Of a stretch of 64,000 nucleotides of DNA, positions 27,711 through 36,086 are shown piece after piece (the stretch's first letter is position 1; each line of letters starts with the position of its first letter). The translations under genes and the position numbers were made by a program. Origin of the DNA: Mitsuaria sp. WAJ17. Lineage in GTDB: Bacteria > Pseudomonadota > Gammaproteobacteria > Burkholderiales > Burkholderiaceae_C. The notes under the pieces are model-generated. The model was not told the origin of the DNA, did no database searches, and was given only the letters and a program-made list of their open reading frames with translations. The DNA is taken from contig NZ_JACJUG010000011.1 of the NCBI RefSeq assembly GCF_014174515.1, positions 103,670-167,669 on the forward strand, written 5' to 3'.

Positions 27711-28720
27711 GCCCGCACCCCGCGATACCAGCGATCCAGCGCACGCTCCTGCGCCCGCACCCGCCCTACCCCGGTCGGCAACCAGCGCGGCAGGCTGAAG
27801 GCGGCCCGAGCACAGAAATCCAGCCAACCCAGGTGGCGCCGCAGCACCCGCTGCTGGCGATGGCTCACCTTGGGATTGAAGATGCCGTCCCGAGAAAAGA
27901 GCTGGCGGGGATTCTTCTTGACCCACATCCAGGAGCCCATCTCCAAGGTCAGCGGAAGAAAAACGCGATCGGGCATGTGAGAGGATTCCAGGTACAGGTA
28001 ATCCCACAGGTCCCCATGTGTCAGGTATTGCCGGCTCTGCGGCTCAAACACATAGCGGTGCTGGGCGTGGGTCTGGTCCAGCAATTCACTGAGCGCCAGC
28101 ATCTCCGGCAGATGCATGATGGGCTTTGTGCTGCAAGCGAACGGAAACCAGATTCTGTCATCCAGGCCGAAGCCTGAATGGCAGTCAATGGACAGCGCGG
28201 CGCGATGACACAACAGTTCGTCACACACCACCTGACAAAGGGCTTGCGCTTCGGGCTGCATCTTGGCACCCGCCCGCCCCCGATACCAAGGCAGGCTGGC
28301 GCTGAGGCGCTGGCCTCCCACCAGAAAGGGCACCGGGCGTTCAGCCTCCACCGGCGCATTGCGCATCAGGTCCACCCCCGCCGGATTGGCCCGCGTGCCC
28401 AGCAGCAGGCCGCCCGGATTCACCAGCGGCATGAACACCATGCGCAGGCCCTGCAGTTGCTGGTGCAGCAGCTCGTCCCAGCGCAGCCGTGCCACCAGGC
28501 TGGCCAGATAGGACAGCACCACCTGGCTGCCGATGCGCTCCAGCCCATGCACACCGCCGAAGAAGCCGATGGCCGGCACCTCAGGCGCCTGGCTGCCCAG
28601 GCTCAGCACCGGCACAGGCAAGGACTGCCCGGCCACCTCCACCACGGCCACGTCACGGCGCTCCAGGAGGCCGCGGGACTGCGATTGCAGCCTGTCGAGC
28701 AGGGTCAGGGATTCCAGCAA
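27707..28720 (-). CDS. M14-type zinc carboxypeptidase family protein
   Basis: A 337-residue protein with the marks of an M14 metallopeptidase: GGVHGLERIG supplies the zinc-binding HxxE, VNPGGLLLGTRANPAGVDLMRNAP is the substrate-arginine region, ALSIDCHSGFG gives the third zinc ligand His, and LPLTLEMGSWMW supplies the catalytic Glu. No signal peptide is seen, so it is probably cytosolic, like the succinylglutamate desuccinylase/deacylase branch. The start is TTG at 28720, the first usual start codon after the in-frame stop, with no clear ribosome site. It is coupled to the alpha/beta hydrolase. Confidence 0.85.
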   Translation of the reverse strand: MLESLTLLDRLQSQSRGLLERRDVAVVEVAGQSLPVPVLSLGSQAPEVPAIGFFGGVHGLERIGSQVVLSYLASLVARLRWDELLHQQLQGLRMVFMPLVNPGGLLLGTRANPAGVDLMRNAPVEAERPVPFLVGGQRLSASLPWYRGRAGAKMQPEAQALCQVVCDELLCHRAALSIDCHSGFGLDDRIWFPFACSTKPIMHLPEMLALSELLDQTHAQHRYVFEPQSRQYLTHGDLWDYLYLESSHMPDRVFLPLTLEMGSWMWVKKNPRQLFSRDGIFNPKVSHRQQRVLRRHLGWLDFCARAAFSLPRWLPTGVGRVRAQERALDRWYRGVRA

Positions 28721-28948
28721 GGGTGTCGGGCGGCAGGCGTGCAGCAGGCCTGAGCAGGCCGGCGGATCCCCTGGCGGGGCCAGAGTCGTGGCATCGGCCG
28801 GGGCTGGCAGGACAAGCGGTCAGCATAGCCAGCACAGGCGACGCCCGCCATGCGCCAAACGGACCAGACAGCCGCCACGCCATCGTCATGGCTGGCAGCT
28901 AGGCTGACGGGCATCTCAAGCGACGACGCCCCGGAAGGCGGCTGCCCC

Positions 28949-29083
28949 ATGGACCACGCTCCGCACAAGGCCTCCCTGCGACTCGGGCAACGCCTGAGAG
29001 TTGCCGCCAGCCTGATTCTCTGGGGTGGCGCCGAATGCGTGGCCCTGTGGCGCAGCCGGCGCAGGCGGCTGCAGGGCAGCTGA
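28949..29083 (+). CDS. Possible 44-residue membrane peptide in a 397-base gap
   Basis: An ATG at 28949, preceded by GGAAGG at about ten bases, opens a 44-codon frame: a basic N-terminus (DHAPHKASLRLGQRLR), one hydrophobic stretch VAASLILWGGAECVALW and a basic tail RSRRRR. It has the shape of a small single-pass inner-membrane protein. No homologue is recognised and it could be chance. The rest of the gap 28721-29117 shows nothing recognisable. Confidence 0.3.
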   Translation: MDHAPHKASLRLGQRLRVAASLILWGGAECVALWRSRRRRLQGS

Positions 29084-29117
29084 AGGCTGGACGATGCCGG
29101 CGGGGGATGCGCTCTGC

Positions 29118-29444
29118 TCAGCGCTCGCCGCGCTCGGGCAGCAGGCAGGCCTCGGCGACCTGCAGGTGGTTGTCACGGGCGAAGTTCATGACGAAATCCC
29201 AGGCCATGGGCTCCACGGACTTCAGTTCCTCGTTGACGATCACGCACTTGATGCCGTTGATCACCCGGGGCACGCAGTAGGGCGAGTAGCCGATGTGCGC
29301 CCCGATGCCAGCCTTGGCGCCGCCCGGGCGGAAGCAGGACATGGCCCCCGCCAGCCGCTCCGCCCAGTCGCTGGGACGGAAGGTGCGCCCTTCCAGGGTG
29401 ACACCTTGGATGAACACTTCACGGGGCTTGGGGACTTGGGTCAT
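29118..29444 (-). CDS. DUF3579 family protein
   Basis: A 108-residue protein of a family found mainly in betaproteobacteria and of unknown function. Recognisable parts are VFIQGVTLEGRTFRPSDWAERLAG near the start, GYSPYCVPRVINGIKCVIVNEEL in the middle and PMAWDFVMNFARDNHLQV near the end. ATG at 29444 was chosen; the upstream frame adds a Pro-rich stretch without family character. It is divergent from argD, as in many Burkholderiales. Confidence 0.85.
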   Translation of the reverse strand: MTQVPKPREVFIQGVTLEGRTFRPSDWAERLAGAMSCFRPGGAKAGIGAHIGYSPYCVPRVINGIKCVIVNEELKSVEPMAWDFVMNFARDNHLQVAEACLLPERGER

Positions 29445-29683
29445 GGATGGAAACGGCGGCCGCCCGGACAACGGAATGAACGGCAAACCGATATTGTGCC
29501 TTGGATGTGTTGCGCCGCAGCACGGCTGAGTTACAAGGGTTCATTTTTTGCCTGGCACTTCTTGGCGAAAACCCGCAGCTGCCCAGGGCGCAACCTTAGA
29601 ATCATCGGCTCCCGGCCTGACGCTGGATTGACGCAGCACAGGGGCCGGACTGCTTTTCCCCACCCATCCGACATGGAGAGTTG

Positions 29684-30895
29684 ATGAACGCCTCTGCGCC
29701 TTCCGTCCCGTCCGAACCGCATGTGATGCAAACCTATGGCCGCCTGCCGATCGCGCTGTCGCACGGCCAGGGCGTCTGGGTCTGGGACGTGAACGGGCGA
29801 CGATACCTGGATGCGCTGGGCGGCATCGCTGTGAACACCCTGGGTCATGCACACCCCAAGCTGGTCCCTGCCCTGCAGGAACAGATCGGCAAGATGATCC
29901 ACTGCAGCAACTACTACCACGTGCCGCTGCAGGAAGAGCTGGCGGCGAAGCTCGTTGAGCTCTCGGGCCTGACCAACGCCTTCTTCTGCAACTCGGGCCT
30001 GGAGGCCAACGAGGCCGCGATCAAGATCGCCCGCAAGTTCGGCACCGACCGCGGCAACAACAGTCCCGAGATCCTGGTCTTCGAGGGCGCCTTTCATGGC
30101 CGCTCGCTGGCGACGCTGTCGGCCACGGCCAATCCCAAGATCCACGCCGGCTTCGGCCCGCTGGTGCCAGGTTTTGTCCGCGTGCCGCTGAACGACATCG
30201 CGGCGGTCGAGCAGGCCCTGGACGCCCACCCCAACATCACCGCCATCTTCCTGGAGACCATCCAGGGCGAAGGCGGCGTGAACCCAGCCCGCATCGACTT
30301 CCTCCAGCAACTGCGCGCGACCTGTGATCGCCGTGACCTGCTGCTGATGCTGGACGAGGTGCAGTGCGGCATCGGCCGCACGGGCAAGTGGTTCGCGCAC
30401 CAGTGGGCAGGCATCCTGCCCGACGTCATGCCTCTGGCCAAGGGCCTGGGCTCAGGCGTGCCGGTGGGCGCGGTGGTCTGTGGTCCACGTGCGGCCAAGG
30501 TCATGCAGCCGGGCAACCACGGCACCACCTTCGGCGGCAATCCGCTGGCCATGCGCGCAGGCGTGGAAACCCTGCGCCTGATGGTCGAGGAAGACCTGCT
30601 GGCCAACGCGGCCCAGGTGGGCGCCGAGCTGAAGGCCGGCCTGGAGCGCGAGCTGGCCGGCGTGGCCGGCGTGCGCGAGGTGCGTGGCCAGGGCCTGATG
30701 CTGGGCATCGAGCTGGACCGCCCCGCCGGCGCCCTGCTGGGCCGCTGCGCCGAGGCCGGCCTGATGATCAGCGTTACCGCCGATCGCGTGATCCGCCTGG
30801 TGCCCGCCCTCATCCTTTCCAGCGACGAGGCCGCGCAGGTCGTGAACCGGCTCGTGCCCGTGGTCAAGCAATTCCTCTCGGAGACCCAGGCATGA
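29684..30895 (+). CDS. argD: Acetylornithine aminotransferase
   Basis: A 403-residue class III PLP aminotransferase for the fourth step of arginine synthesis (also able to serve succinyl-diaminopimelate in lysine synthesis). The N-terminal GQGVWVWDVNGRRYLDALGGIAV, the PLP phosphate site NSGLEANEAAIKIARK, the Asp of LLMLDEVQCGIGRTG and the Schiff-base Lys in MPLAKGLGSGVPVGA are present. ATG at 29684, preceded by GGAGAG, is preferred to the adjacent TTG. Its stop overlaps the argF start as ATGA. Confidence 0.95.
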   Translation: MNASAPSVPSEPHVMQTYGRLPIALSHGQGVWVWDVNGRRYLDALGGIAVNTLGHAHPKLVPALQEQIGKMIHCSNYYHVPLQEELAAKLVELSGLTNAFFCNSGLEANEAAIKIARKFGTDRGNNSPEILVFEGAFHGRSLATLSATANPKIHAGFGPLVPGFVRVPLNDIAAVEQALDAHPNITAIFLETIQGEGGVNPARIDFLQQLRATCDRRDLLLMLDEVQCGIGRTGKWFAHQWAGILPDVMPLAKGLGSGVPVGAVVCGPRAAKVMQPGNHGTTFGGNPLAMRAGVETLRLMVEEDLLANAAQVGAELKAGLERELAGVAGVREVRGQGLMLGIELDRPAGALLGRCAEAGLMISVTADRVIRLVPALILSSDEAAQVVNRLVPVVKQFLSETQA

Positions 30896-31854
30896 AGCCC
30901 GGGGACAGCCTCATGCGCCATTACCTTCAGTTCAAGGACTTCCGCGCCGAAGAGTACGCCCACCTGTTCGAGCGGGCCTCCATCATCAAGCGCCGCTTCA
31001 AGAACTACGAGAAATACCAGCCCCTGCAGGACCGCACCCTGGCCATGATCTTCGAGAAGGCCAGCACCCGCACCCGTGTGAGCTTCGAGGCCGGCATGTA
31101 TCAGATGGGCGGCTCCGTGGTGCACCTCACCACCGGCGACAGCCAGTTGGGCCGCGCCGAGCCCGTGGAGGACAGCGCCCGCGTCATCAGCCGCATGGTC
31201 GATCTGGTGATGATCCGCACCTTCGAGCAAAGCAAGATCGAACGCTTCGCCGCGCACTCGCGCGTGCCGGTGATCAACGGTCTGACCAACGAGTTCCACC
31301 CCTGCCAGATCGTCGCGGACCTCTTCACCTTCCTCGAAGCCCGCGGCATGGACCGCCGTGGCGGCATCGACATGGACTGCCTCAAGGGCCGCGTGGTGGC
31401 CTGGGTGGGCGACGGCAACAACATGGCCAACACCTGGCTGCAAGCCGCCGAGATCCTGGGCTTCACCGTGCACGTGAGCACGCCCAGCGGCTATGAGATC
31501 GACCCCAAGGTGGCGGGCATCAGCAATCCCGGGTGCTACAAGGTCTTCGCCGACCCCATGGAAGCCTGCCGCGACGCCGACCTGGTCACGACCGACGTCT
31601 GGACCAGCATGGGCTACGAAGCCGAAAACGAGGCCCGCCGCACCGCCTTCGCCGACTGGTGCGTGGACGCAGAGATGATGGCCGCCGCCAAGCCCGACGC
31701 CCTCTTCATGCACTGCCTCCCCGCCCACCGCGGCGAGGAGGTCTCGGCCGAGGTGATCGACGGGCCGCAGTCCGTGGTCTGGGACGAGGCGGAGAACCGC
31801 ATGCACGTGCAGAAGGCGCTGATGGAGTACCTGCTGCTGGGCCGCATCGGATGA
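30892..31854 (+). CDS. argF: Ornithine carbamoyltransferase
   Basis: A 320-residue transcarbamylase that forms citrulline from ornithine and carbamoyl phosphate. The carbamoyl phosphate motif is FEKASTRTRVSFE, the ornithine-site pattern is HCLPAHRGEEV, and HPCQIVADLFTF follows the usual layout. The ATG at 30892 overlaps the argD stop (ATGA); an ATG at 30913 (MRHYLQFKDF) would give 313 residues and is also possible. A much longer frame runs back into argD and is not real. Confidence 0.96.
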   Translation: MKPGDSLMRHYLQFKDFRAEEYAHLFERASIIKRRFKNYEKYQPLQDRTLAMIFEKASTRTRVSFEAGMYQMGGSVVHLTTGDSQLGRAEPVEDSARVISRMVDLVMIRTFEQSKIERFAAHSRVPVINGLTNEFHPCQIVADLFTFLEARGMDRRGGIDMDCLKGRVVAWVGDGNNMANTWLQAAEILGFTVHVSTPSGYEIDPKVAGISNPGCYKVFADPMEACRDADLVTTDVWTSMGYEAENEARRTAFADWCVDAEMMAAAKPDALFMHCLPAHRGEEVSAEVIDGPQSVVWDEAENRMHVQKALMEYLLLGRIG

Positions 31855-31969
31855 AGCTCGCACCTGGCCCTCGCAAGGGCTGAGGGGCGCCGAGGGCCCA
31901 GGGCCGGGTCTTGCCTCCCGGCGCGGGGCCTGGCGATGAAACCACAGTTGCCGCCACCTGGCGCCATCC

Positions 31970-32274
31970 GTGACACCTCTGCCCCCCGCTGCCCAGGTTG
32001 ACGAGTGTTCGATCCAGATGCTTAGCGCATGGATTGCCGAGCAAGGTGTTCACTGCAGGCTGAACACTGGCTTCCTTGATGGACAGGGCCATCAAGAGGC
32101 CGGTGCCCGGGGGTCTTCCTCGCCGGCATGGTCCGGCTTATCGGCAATACCTGGGCGCAGGAGGGTGGCATACCCGCCGCTGAAACAGTAGCCGCCATGA
32201 TGGCAACCCTCAACAGCGAACTGGATCAGCCGACGTCAGGCGTCGTGGGCGAGTTTCATCCCGGCCACGCCTGA
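31970..32274 (+). pseudogene. Frameshifted small gene, DUF5076-like
   Basis: Two frames join into one plausible protein of about 100 residues. From GTG 31970 the frame reads PLPPAAQ...QMLSAWIAEQGVHCRLNTGF...GHQEAGA; in the next frame from 32110 it continues GVFLAGMVRLIGNTWAQEGG and ends ELDQPTSGVVGEFHPGHA with TGA at 32272. The break is in the GGGGG run at 32109-32113; one extra G would restore a single frame. The layout recalls DUF5076 proteins, but that name is from memory. It is either a recent loss of function or a sequence error in a homopolymer. The remaining gap 32275-32469 shows nothing recognisable. Confidence 0.55.
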
Positions 32275-32469
32275 GGCCCACATGGGCCGTGTGGGCACCT
32301 GGCCGCCGGACCGCGATGTCGATGCGGGGTGTGCCATTCACCGCTCGCGGGCAGCCGTTCCTGGCTGGCGCTCCATCAAGCCAGGACTGCAGTTGATCGC
32401 ATTCGCCGGACTGGATGCACGCGATCGACGACAGTCCGGGGACGCCCACATCCCACGGAAAACCTCACG

Positions 32470-33930
32470 ATGACGCCAGACAAGTGCGAGCGCTCCAGGG
32501 TTCAGAGCACGTCCGGCCTCTTGCCGGCCGGCAAGCCATGCATCAAGTTCCTTGCCCACTCACTGCTCGCGTTTGCGTGCGCGCTGCCAGTGGCAGCCTC
32601 GGCCCAGCTGGCGCCAGACACTGCACGCGCAATCGACGCCATCGTTGCCAGGGCCTTGGATGATCGATCGGTCCCCAGCATTTCGATTGCCATAGTTCAG
32701 GGCGGCAAGCTGGCCTACGCCCAGGCCTATGGATTGGCGCGCATCGCCCCGGCAGTCCGGGCCACGCCGCAGATGCGCTACAAGATCGGCTCCAACACCA
32801 AGCAGTTTGTGGCCGCCTCGATCCTGCTGTTGGCCGAGGATGGCAGGCTCTCGCTCGACGACAAAGTCAGCCGCTTCCTGCCGGCCCTGACGAGAGCGGA
32901 TCAGATCACGATACGTCAGCTGCTCGCGCATACGTCTGGCTATCCCGACTACTACCCGCTCGACTACGTGGCGCCGTTCATGGAGGCGCCGACGACCGTC
33001 GATGCCATCATCGACGGCTGGGGGACCCAGCCGCTCAGCTTCGAGCCTGGATCGAGATGGGAGTACAGCAACACCGGCTACGTGATCGCCGGTCGAATCA
33101 TCGAACGGGTCAGCGGGGTTTCCCTCGGCGCCTTCATCCGCAGTCGAATCACGGACAAGCTTGGCATGCGCTCCACGATGGACACCAACGAGTCCGCCTG
33201 GGACGCCAGAGATCCCATCGGGTATGAAGTGACCGCACTCGGCCCGCCGCGACCTGCCAAGCCTGAAGGCAGGTACTGGATCTGGGCTGCAGGCAACCTG
33301 GCCATGACGGCCAGCGATTTGGCGCGCTGGGACATCGCGCTGATGCATGACAGCGTCCTCAGCGGAGCCTCCCGCAGGATCATGGCCACCGAGCACTTGC
33401 TGAACGGCGGCACGGGCACGAACTATGCCTTGGGACTGTTCGTGCGGATGACGCCCGAGGGGCGGCTGCGGTGGGACCATGGCGGCGAGACCTCGGGCTT
33501 TCGCTCGCAGAACTCGGTGTTCCCCGACGATGACACGGCCATCGTCGTGCTGACGAACGGCGGCGGCGCGGCCAGCGACAAGGTCAGCACCGAGATCGAG
33601 GCGCTGCTGTTCGCGCCTGCGGCGGATGACTCTGCTGCTCAGGCGCTGAGCCAGGTCCGCGCGCTCTTCACACAATTGCAGGCCGGCGCACCCGACCGCG
33701 GCCTGATGAGCGAAGGATTGAGCGCCCATTTCGACCGCCAGGCCGTCGCCGACTTCGCTGAATCGATGGGCCCGCTGGGCAAGCTGGAAAGCTTGGCCCA
33801 GATGCGCTCCGAGCGCCGGGGTGGTTTGGTTCGCCGCATGTTCCGGGCCAAGCTGGCCGGAAGAAGCGTGCGCGTTTCGACCTACTTTACCCCGGACGGT
33901 AAGGTGGACCAGTTGATCGTCTATCCGTGA
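32470..33930 (+). CDS. Exported serine hydrolase of the beta-lactamase/D-aminopeptidase fold
   Basis: A 486-residue protein with an N-terminal export signal (IKFLAHSLLAFACALPVAASA) and a class C beta-lactamase-type domain. The SxxK motif is GSNTKQF, the YxN motif is EYSNTGYVIAG and the third motif is DHGGETSG. The family covers class C beta-lactamases, D-aminopeptidases, esterases and DD-peptidase-like proteins; the HGG rather than KTG motif does not favour a true beta-lactamase. A C-terminal extension of about 110 residues resembles domains that follow such hydrolases. ATG at 32470 was chosen. Its codon use looks less GC-biased than its neighbours, so acquisition is possible but not shown. 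Confidence 0.85.
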   Translation: MTPDKCERSRVQSTSGLLPAGKPCIKFLAHSLLAFACALPVAASAQLAPDTARAIDAIVARALDDRSVPSISIAIVQGGKLAYAQAYGLARIAPAVRATPQMRYKIGSNTKQFVAASILLLAEDGRLSLDDKVSRFLPALTRADQITIRQLLAHTSGYPDYYPLDYVAPFMEAPTTVDAIIDGWGTQPLSFEPGSRWEYSNTGYVIAGRIIERVSGVSLGAFIRSRITDKLGMRSTMDTNESAWDARDPIGYEVTALGPPRPAKPEGRYWIWAAGNLAMTASDLARWDIALMHDSVLSGASRRIMATEHLLNGGTGTNYALGLFVRMTPEGRLRWDHGGETSGFRSQNSVFPDDDTAIVVLTNGGGAASDKVSTEIEALLFAPAADDSAAQALSQVRALFTQLQAGAPDRGLMSEGLSAHFDRQAVADFAESMGPLGKLESLAQMRSERRGGLVRRMFRAKLAGRSVRVSTYFTPDGKVDQLIVYP

Positions 33931-33985
33931 GCGCGGCGCTGCGCCGGCACCAGGCGGGCGTTTGCGGATGACAGGCCAGCGTTGC

Positions 33986-34369
33986 TCAGTCCAGAAACTG
34001 CCAGCTCTGCGCCCCGTCAAACCGCCTCACCACCACCGACTCCAGCAGCCGGGGATCGAAGTTGCGCAGATTCACGCCGTGCCGGGCGCCGTGCTCGCCC
34101 TCCAGCGGTTCCCAGTGGGTGGCGACGCCGCATGTCCGGCAGCGCAGGTTCCTCAGGGTGCGATCGCCCCAGATGTAGGACTCCGTGTGCTCCGGGTGCC
34201 CCTCGATCGCGACGGACCCGAGGGCATAGAAGGCCCAGATCCCGCCGGTGCGGCGGCAGAGGGAGCAGTTGCAGCTCGTGGCCGTCTCCGGCGTATAAGG
34301 CAGGGTCAGGCGCACGGCACCGCAATGGCAGGCGCCCCGGAGCATCGCTGGGCTGGCGGGATCACTCAT
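33986..34369 (-). CDS. GFA family protein (glutathione-dependent formaldehyde-activating enzyme fold)
   Basis: A 127-residue zinc-binding protein of the GFA/CENP-V fold. The cysteine pattern is complete: GACHCGAVRL, CNCSLCRRTGG and LRCRTCGVATHW. The prototype speeds the reaction of glutathione with formaldehyde, but most bacterial members have no known substrate. It is convergent with the hydrolase gene, 55 bases apart, and is followed on the minus strand by nothing until the next start. Confidence 0.9.
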   Translation of the reverse strand: MSDPASPAMLRGACHCGAVRLTLPYTPETATSCNCSLCRRTGGIWAFYALGSVAIEGHPEHTESYIWGDRTLRNLRCRTCGVATHWEPLEGEHGARHGVNLRNFDPRLLESVVVRRFDGAQSWQFLD

Positions 34370-34399
34370 CTGATTTCGCGGGTTGGCCCGCCCTCCTCT

Positions 34400-35221
34400 T
34401 CAGTACTTGGGCCTCAGGCTGCCTTCCATGCTGCCGGCCGGATAGAACTGCTTGAACAGCTTCCAGACCAGGCCGCTGCGGGCGGCCTTGTCCAGGGACT
34501 CCTGCAGATGGCGCCTGTCGGCTTCGCTCAGCGCCGCGCGGGAGAGGTAGATGCCGCTGTCATTCCAGCCCAGTTCCTCGACGGCATCCAGGCGCAAGCG
34601 GCCCAGCAGATGGCTGACACGCTCGTCCGAATGAAGGGCACTGACCAGGATGGAGGGCGCCATCAGGGTCAGGTCAGCACCACCCGCATCCAGCACGCGC
34701 GCGACGGAGACGGGATCCACCTCCAGGCGCAGGCGGCCCTGCCGCCCGAGTTCCCTGAGCAGCCCCTGGTAGGCGTCCCCGTAGTCAAAGCCGCGGACCA
34801 GGGCCACGCGCAAATCGCTGGCCTGCGCGAGCGCCCGAAGGCTGGCCGGCAGGGGGCGGTCCGAGCGCAATGAGATCAGCATGGCCCGGGCCTGGATCAG
34901 GGGCACGAAATCGCCGAATTCATCGCGCCGCGACGTGCGGCTGGCCGGCACCAGGACATCGCCGCGGCCGCTCTCGAACATCAGCTCCTGCCGCGCCCGA
35001 GGCACTGCGTTCATCACGAAGAGGCAGCCCTCGGCCTCGCCCACCTGACGCAGCAGTTCCGGATAGACCCCCGTTGCCGCCCCCTGCGGCGGCAGCAGCA
35101 CGCTGAGGCCTACCGGCGCCAGCGGCACCTGGATGGGTCGGCTGCAGGCGGCCTGCGCAAGGCCTGCCGTGATACTGCCCAGGGCCAGAACCCCCATCCG
35201 CATCCAACACCCGACGACCAT
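34400..35221 (-). CDS. Periplasmic amino-acid-binding-like protein (type 2 PBP fold)
   Basis: A 273-residue exported protein. A signal peptide with VLALGSITAGLAQA precedes a bacterial family 3-like solute-binding domain (for example VYPELLRQVGEAEGCLF, VPASRTSRRDEFGDFVPLI and a C-terminal YLSRAALSEADRRHLQESLDKA). No permease or ATPase genes are adjacent, so it may be an orphan binding protein or a sensor component. The ATG at 35221 follows AGGAG at eight bases. A very long upstream open frame reaching 36373 is antisense to the phosphoesterase and is not used. Confidence 0.82.
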   Translation of the reverse strand: MVVGCWMRMGVLALGSITAGLAQAACSRPIQVPLAPVGLSVLLPPQGAATGVYPELLRQVGEAEGCLFVMNAVPRARQELMFESGRGDVLVPASRTSRRDEFGDFVPLIQARAMLISLRSDRPLPASLRALAQASDLRVALVRGFDYGDAYQGLLRELGRQGRLRLEVDPVSVARVLDAGGADLTLMAPSILVSALHSDERVSHLLGRLRLDAVEELGWNDSGIYLSRAALSEADRRHLQESLDKAARSGLVWKLFKQFYPAGSMEGSLRPKY

Positions 35222-35302
35222 CCGTGATACTCCTAGCCAGGGACATCGAGCATGCCATGAAAGCATCAGCATGCCGTCAGAGTCCCAGGAGAAACTCCCG
35301 AT

Positions 35303-36058
35303 ATGAAGCTTGCCCTGATTTCCGACCTGCATGCCAATCGCGAGGCCTTCAGCGCCGTGCTCGACCATGCACGAATCAACGGCGCAGGGGAATTTGCGCT
35401 GCTGGGCGACCTCGTCGGCTACGGCGGCGACCCGGCCTGGGTGGTCGACCAAGTGCGGGAATTGGTCAGCCAGGGCGCCATCGCTGTCATGGGCAACCAT
35501 GACAGCGCCATCGTCACCGGTCCCCTGTCCACCATGCGCGAGGACGCACGCGACGCCATTCTCTGGACCCGAGCGCAGCTGGATGATTCGCAGCTGGATT
35601 TCCTCGCCCGGCTGCCCATGCACCTTGAGCGCGACGACTGCCTCTTCGTCCACGCCAACGCCTTCGACCCGGCGGGCTACGAATACATCCAGGGCCGCCT
35701 GGAAGCCATGCGCAGCCTGCACGCCACCCATTGCCGCTACACCTTCTGCGGCCATATGCACGAGCCCAAGCTCTACCACCTGTCCAGCACCGGCAAGGCC
35801 GGCGAGTTCGTGCCCTCGCCGGGCGTGGACATCCCCCTGCTGCCCAACCGGCAGTGGCTGGTCATCCCTGGTTCCTGTGGCCAGCCGCGCGATGCAAACC
35901 CGGCCGCCTGCTACGCATTGTTTGACATGGCCACGGGTCTGCTGAGCTTCCAGCGCGTACCGTACGACGTGGACGCTGCGGCTGCGCGCGTCCGTCAATC
36001 CGGCCTCAACGCTGCGGTCGCCGAGCGGCTGGCGCAGCGTCTGCTGCTGGGAGAATGA
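35303..36058 (+). CDS. Metallophosphoesterase family protein
   Basis: A 251-residue calcineurin-like phosphoesterase with the di-metal motifs in order: LISDLHANREAF (DxH), LGDLVGYGGDP (GDxxxYG), VMGNHDSAIV (GNHD), VHANAF and FCGHMHEPKL (GHTH-type, here GHMH). This set fits the branch annotated as diadenosine tetraphosphatase or YfcE-like; the substrate is unknown. It lies 28 bases upstream of the kinase-USP fusion gene, so the two may be co-transcribed, and is divergent from the binding-protein gene. Confidence 0.9.
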   Translation: MKLALISDLHANREAFSAVLDHARINGAGEFALLGDLVGYGGDPAWVVDQVRELVSQGAIAVMGNHDSAIVTGPLSTMREDARDAILWTRAQLDDSQLDFLARLPMHLERDDCLFVHANAFDPAGYEYIQGRLEAMRSLHATHCRYTFCGHMHEPKLYHLSSTGKAGEFVPSPGVDIPLLPNRQWLVIPGSCGQPRDANPAACYALFDMATGLLSFQRVPYDVDAAAARVRQSGLNAAVAERLAQRLLLGE

Positions 36059-36086
36059 GCATCGCCACCAGCCCCGGGACCCAGCC

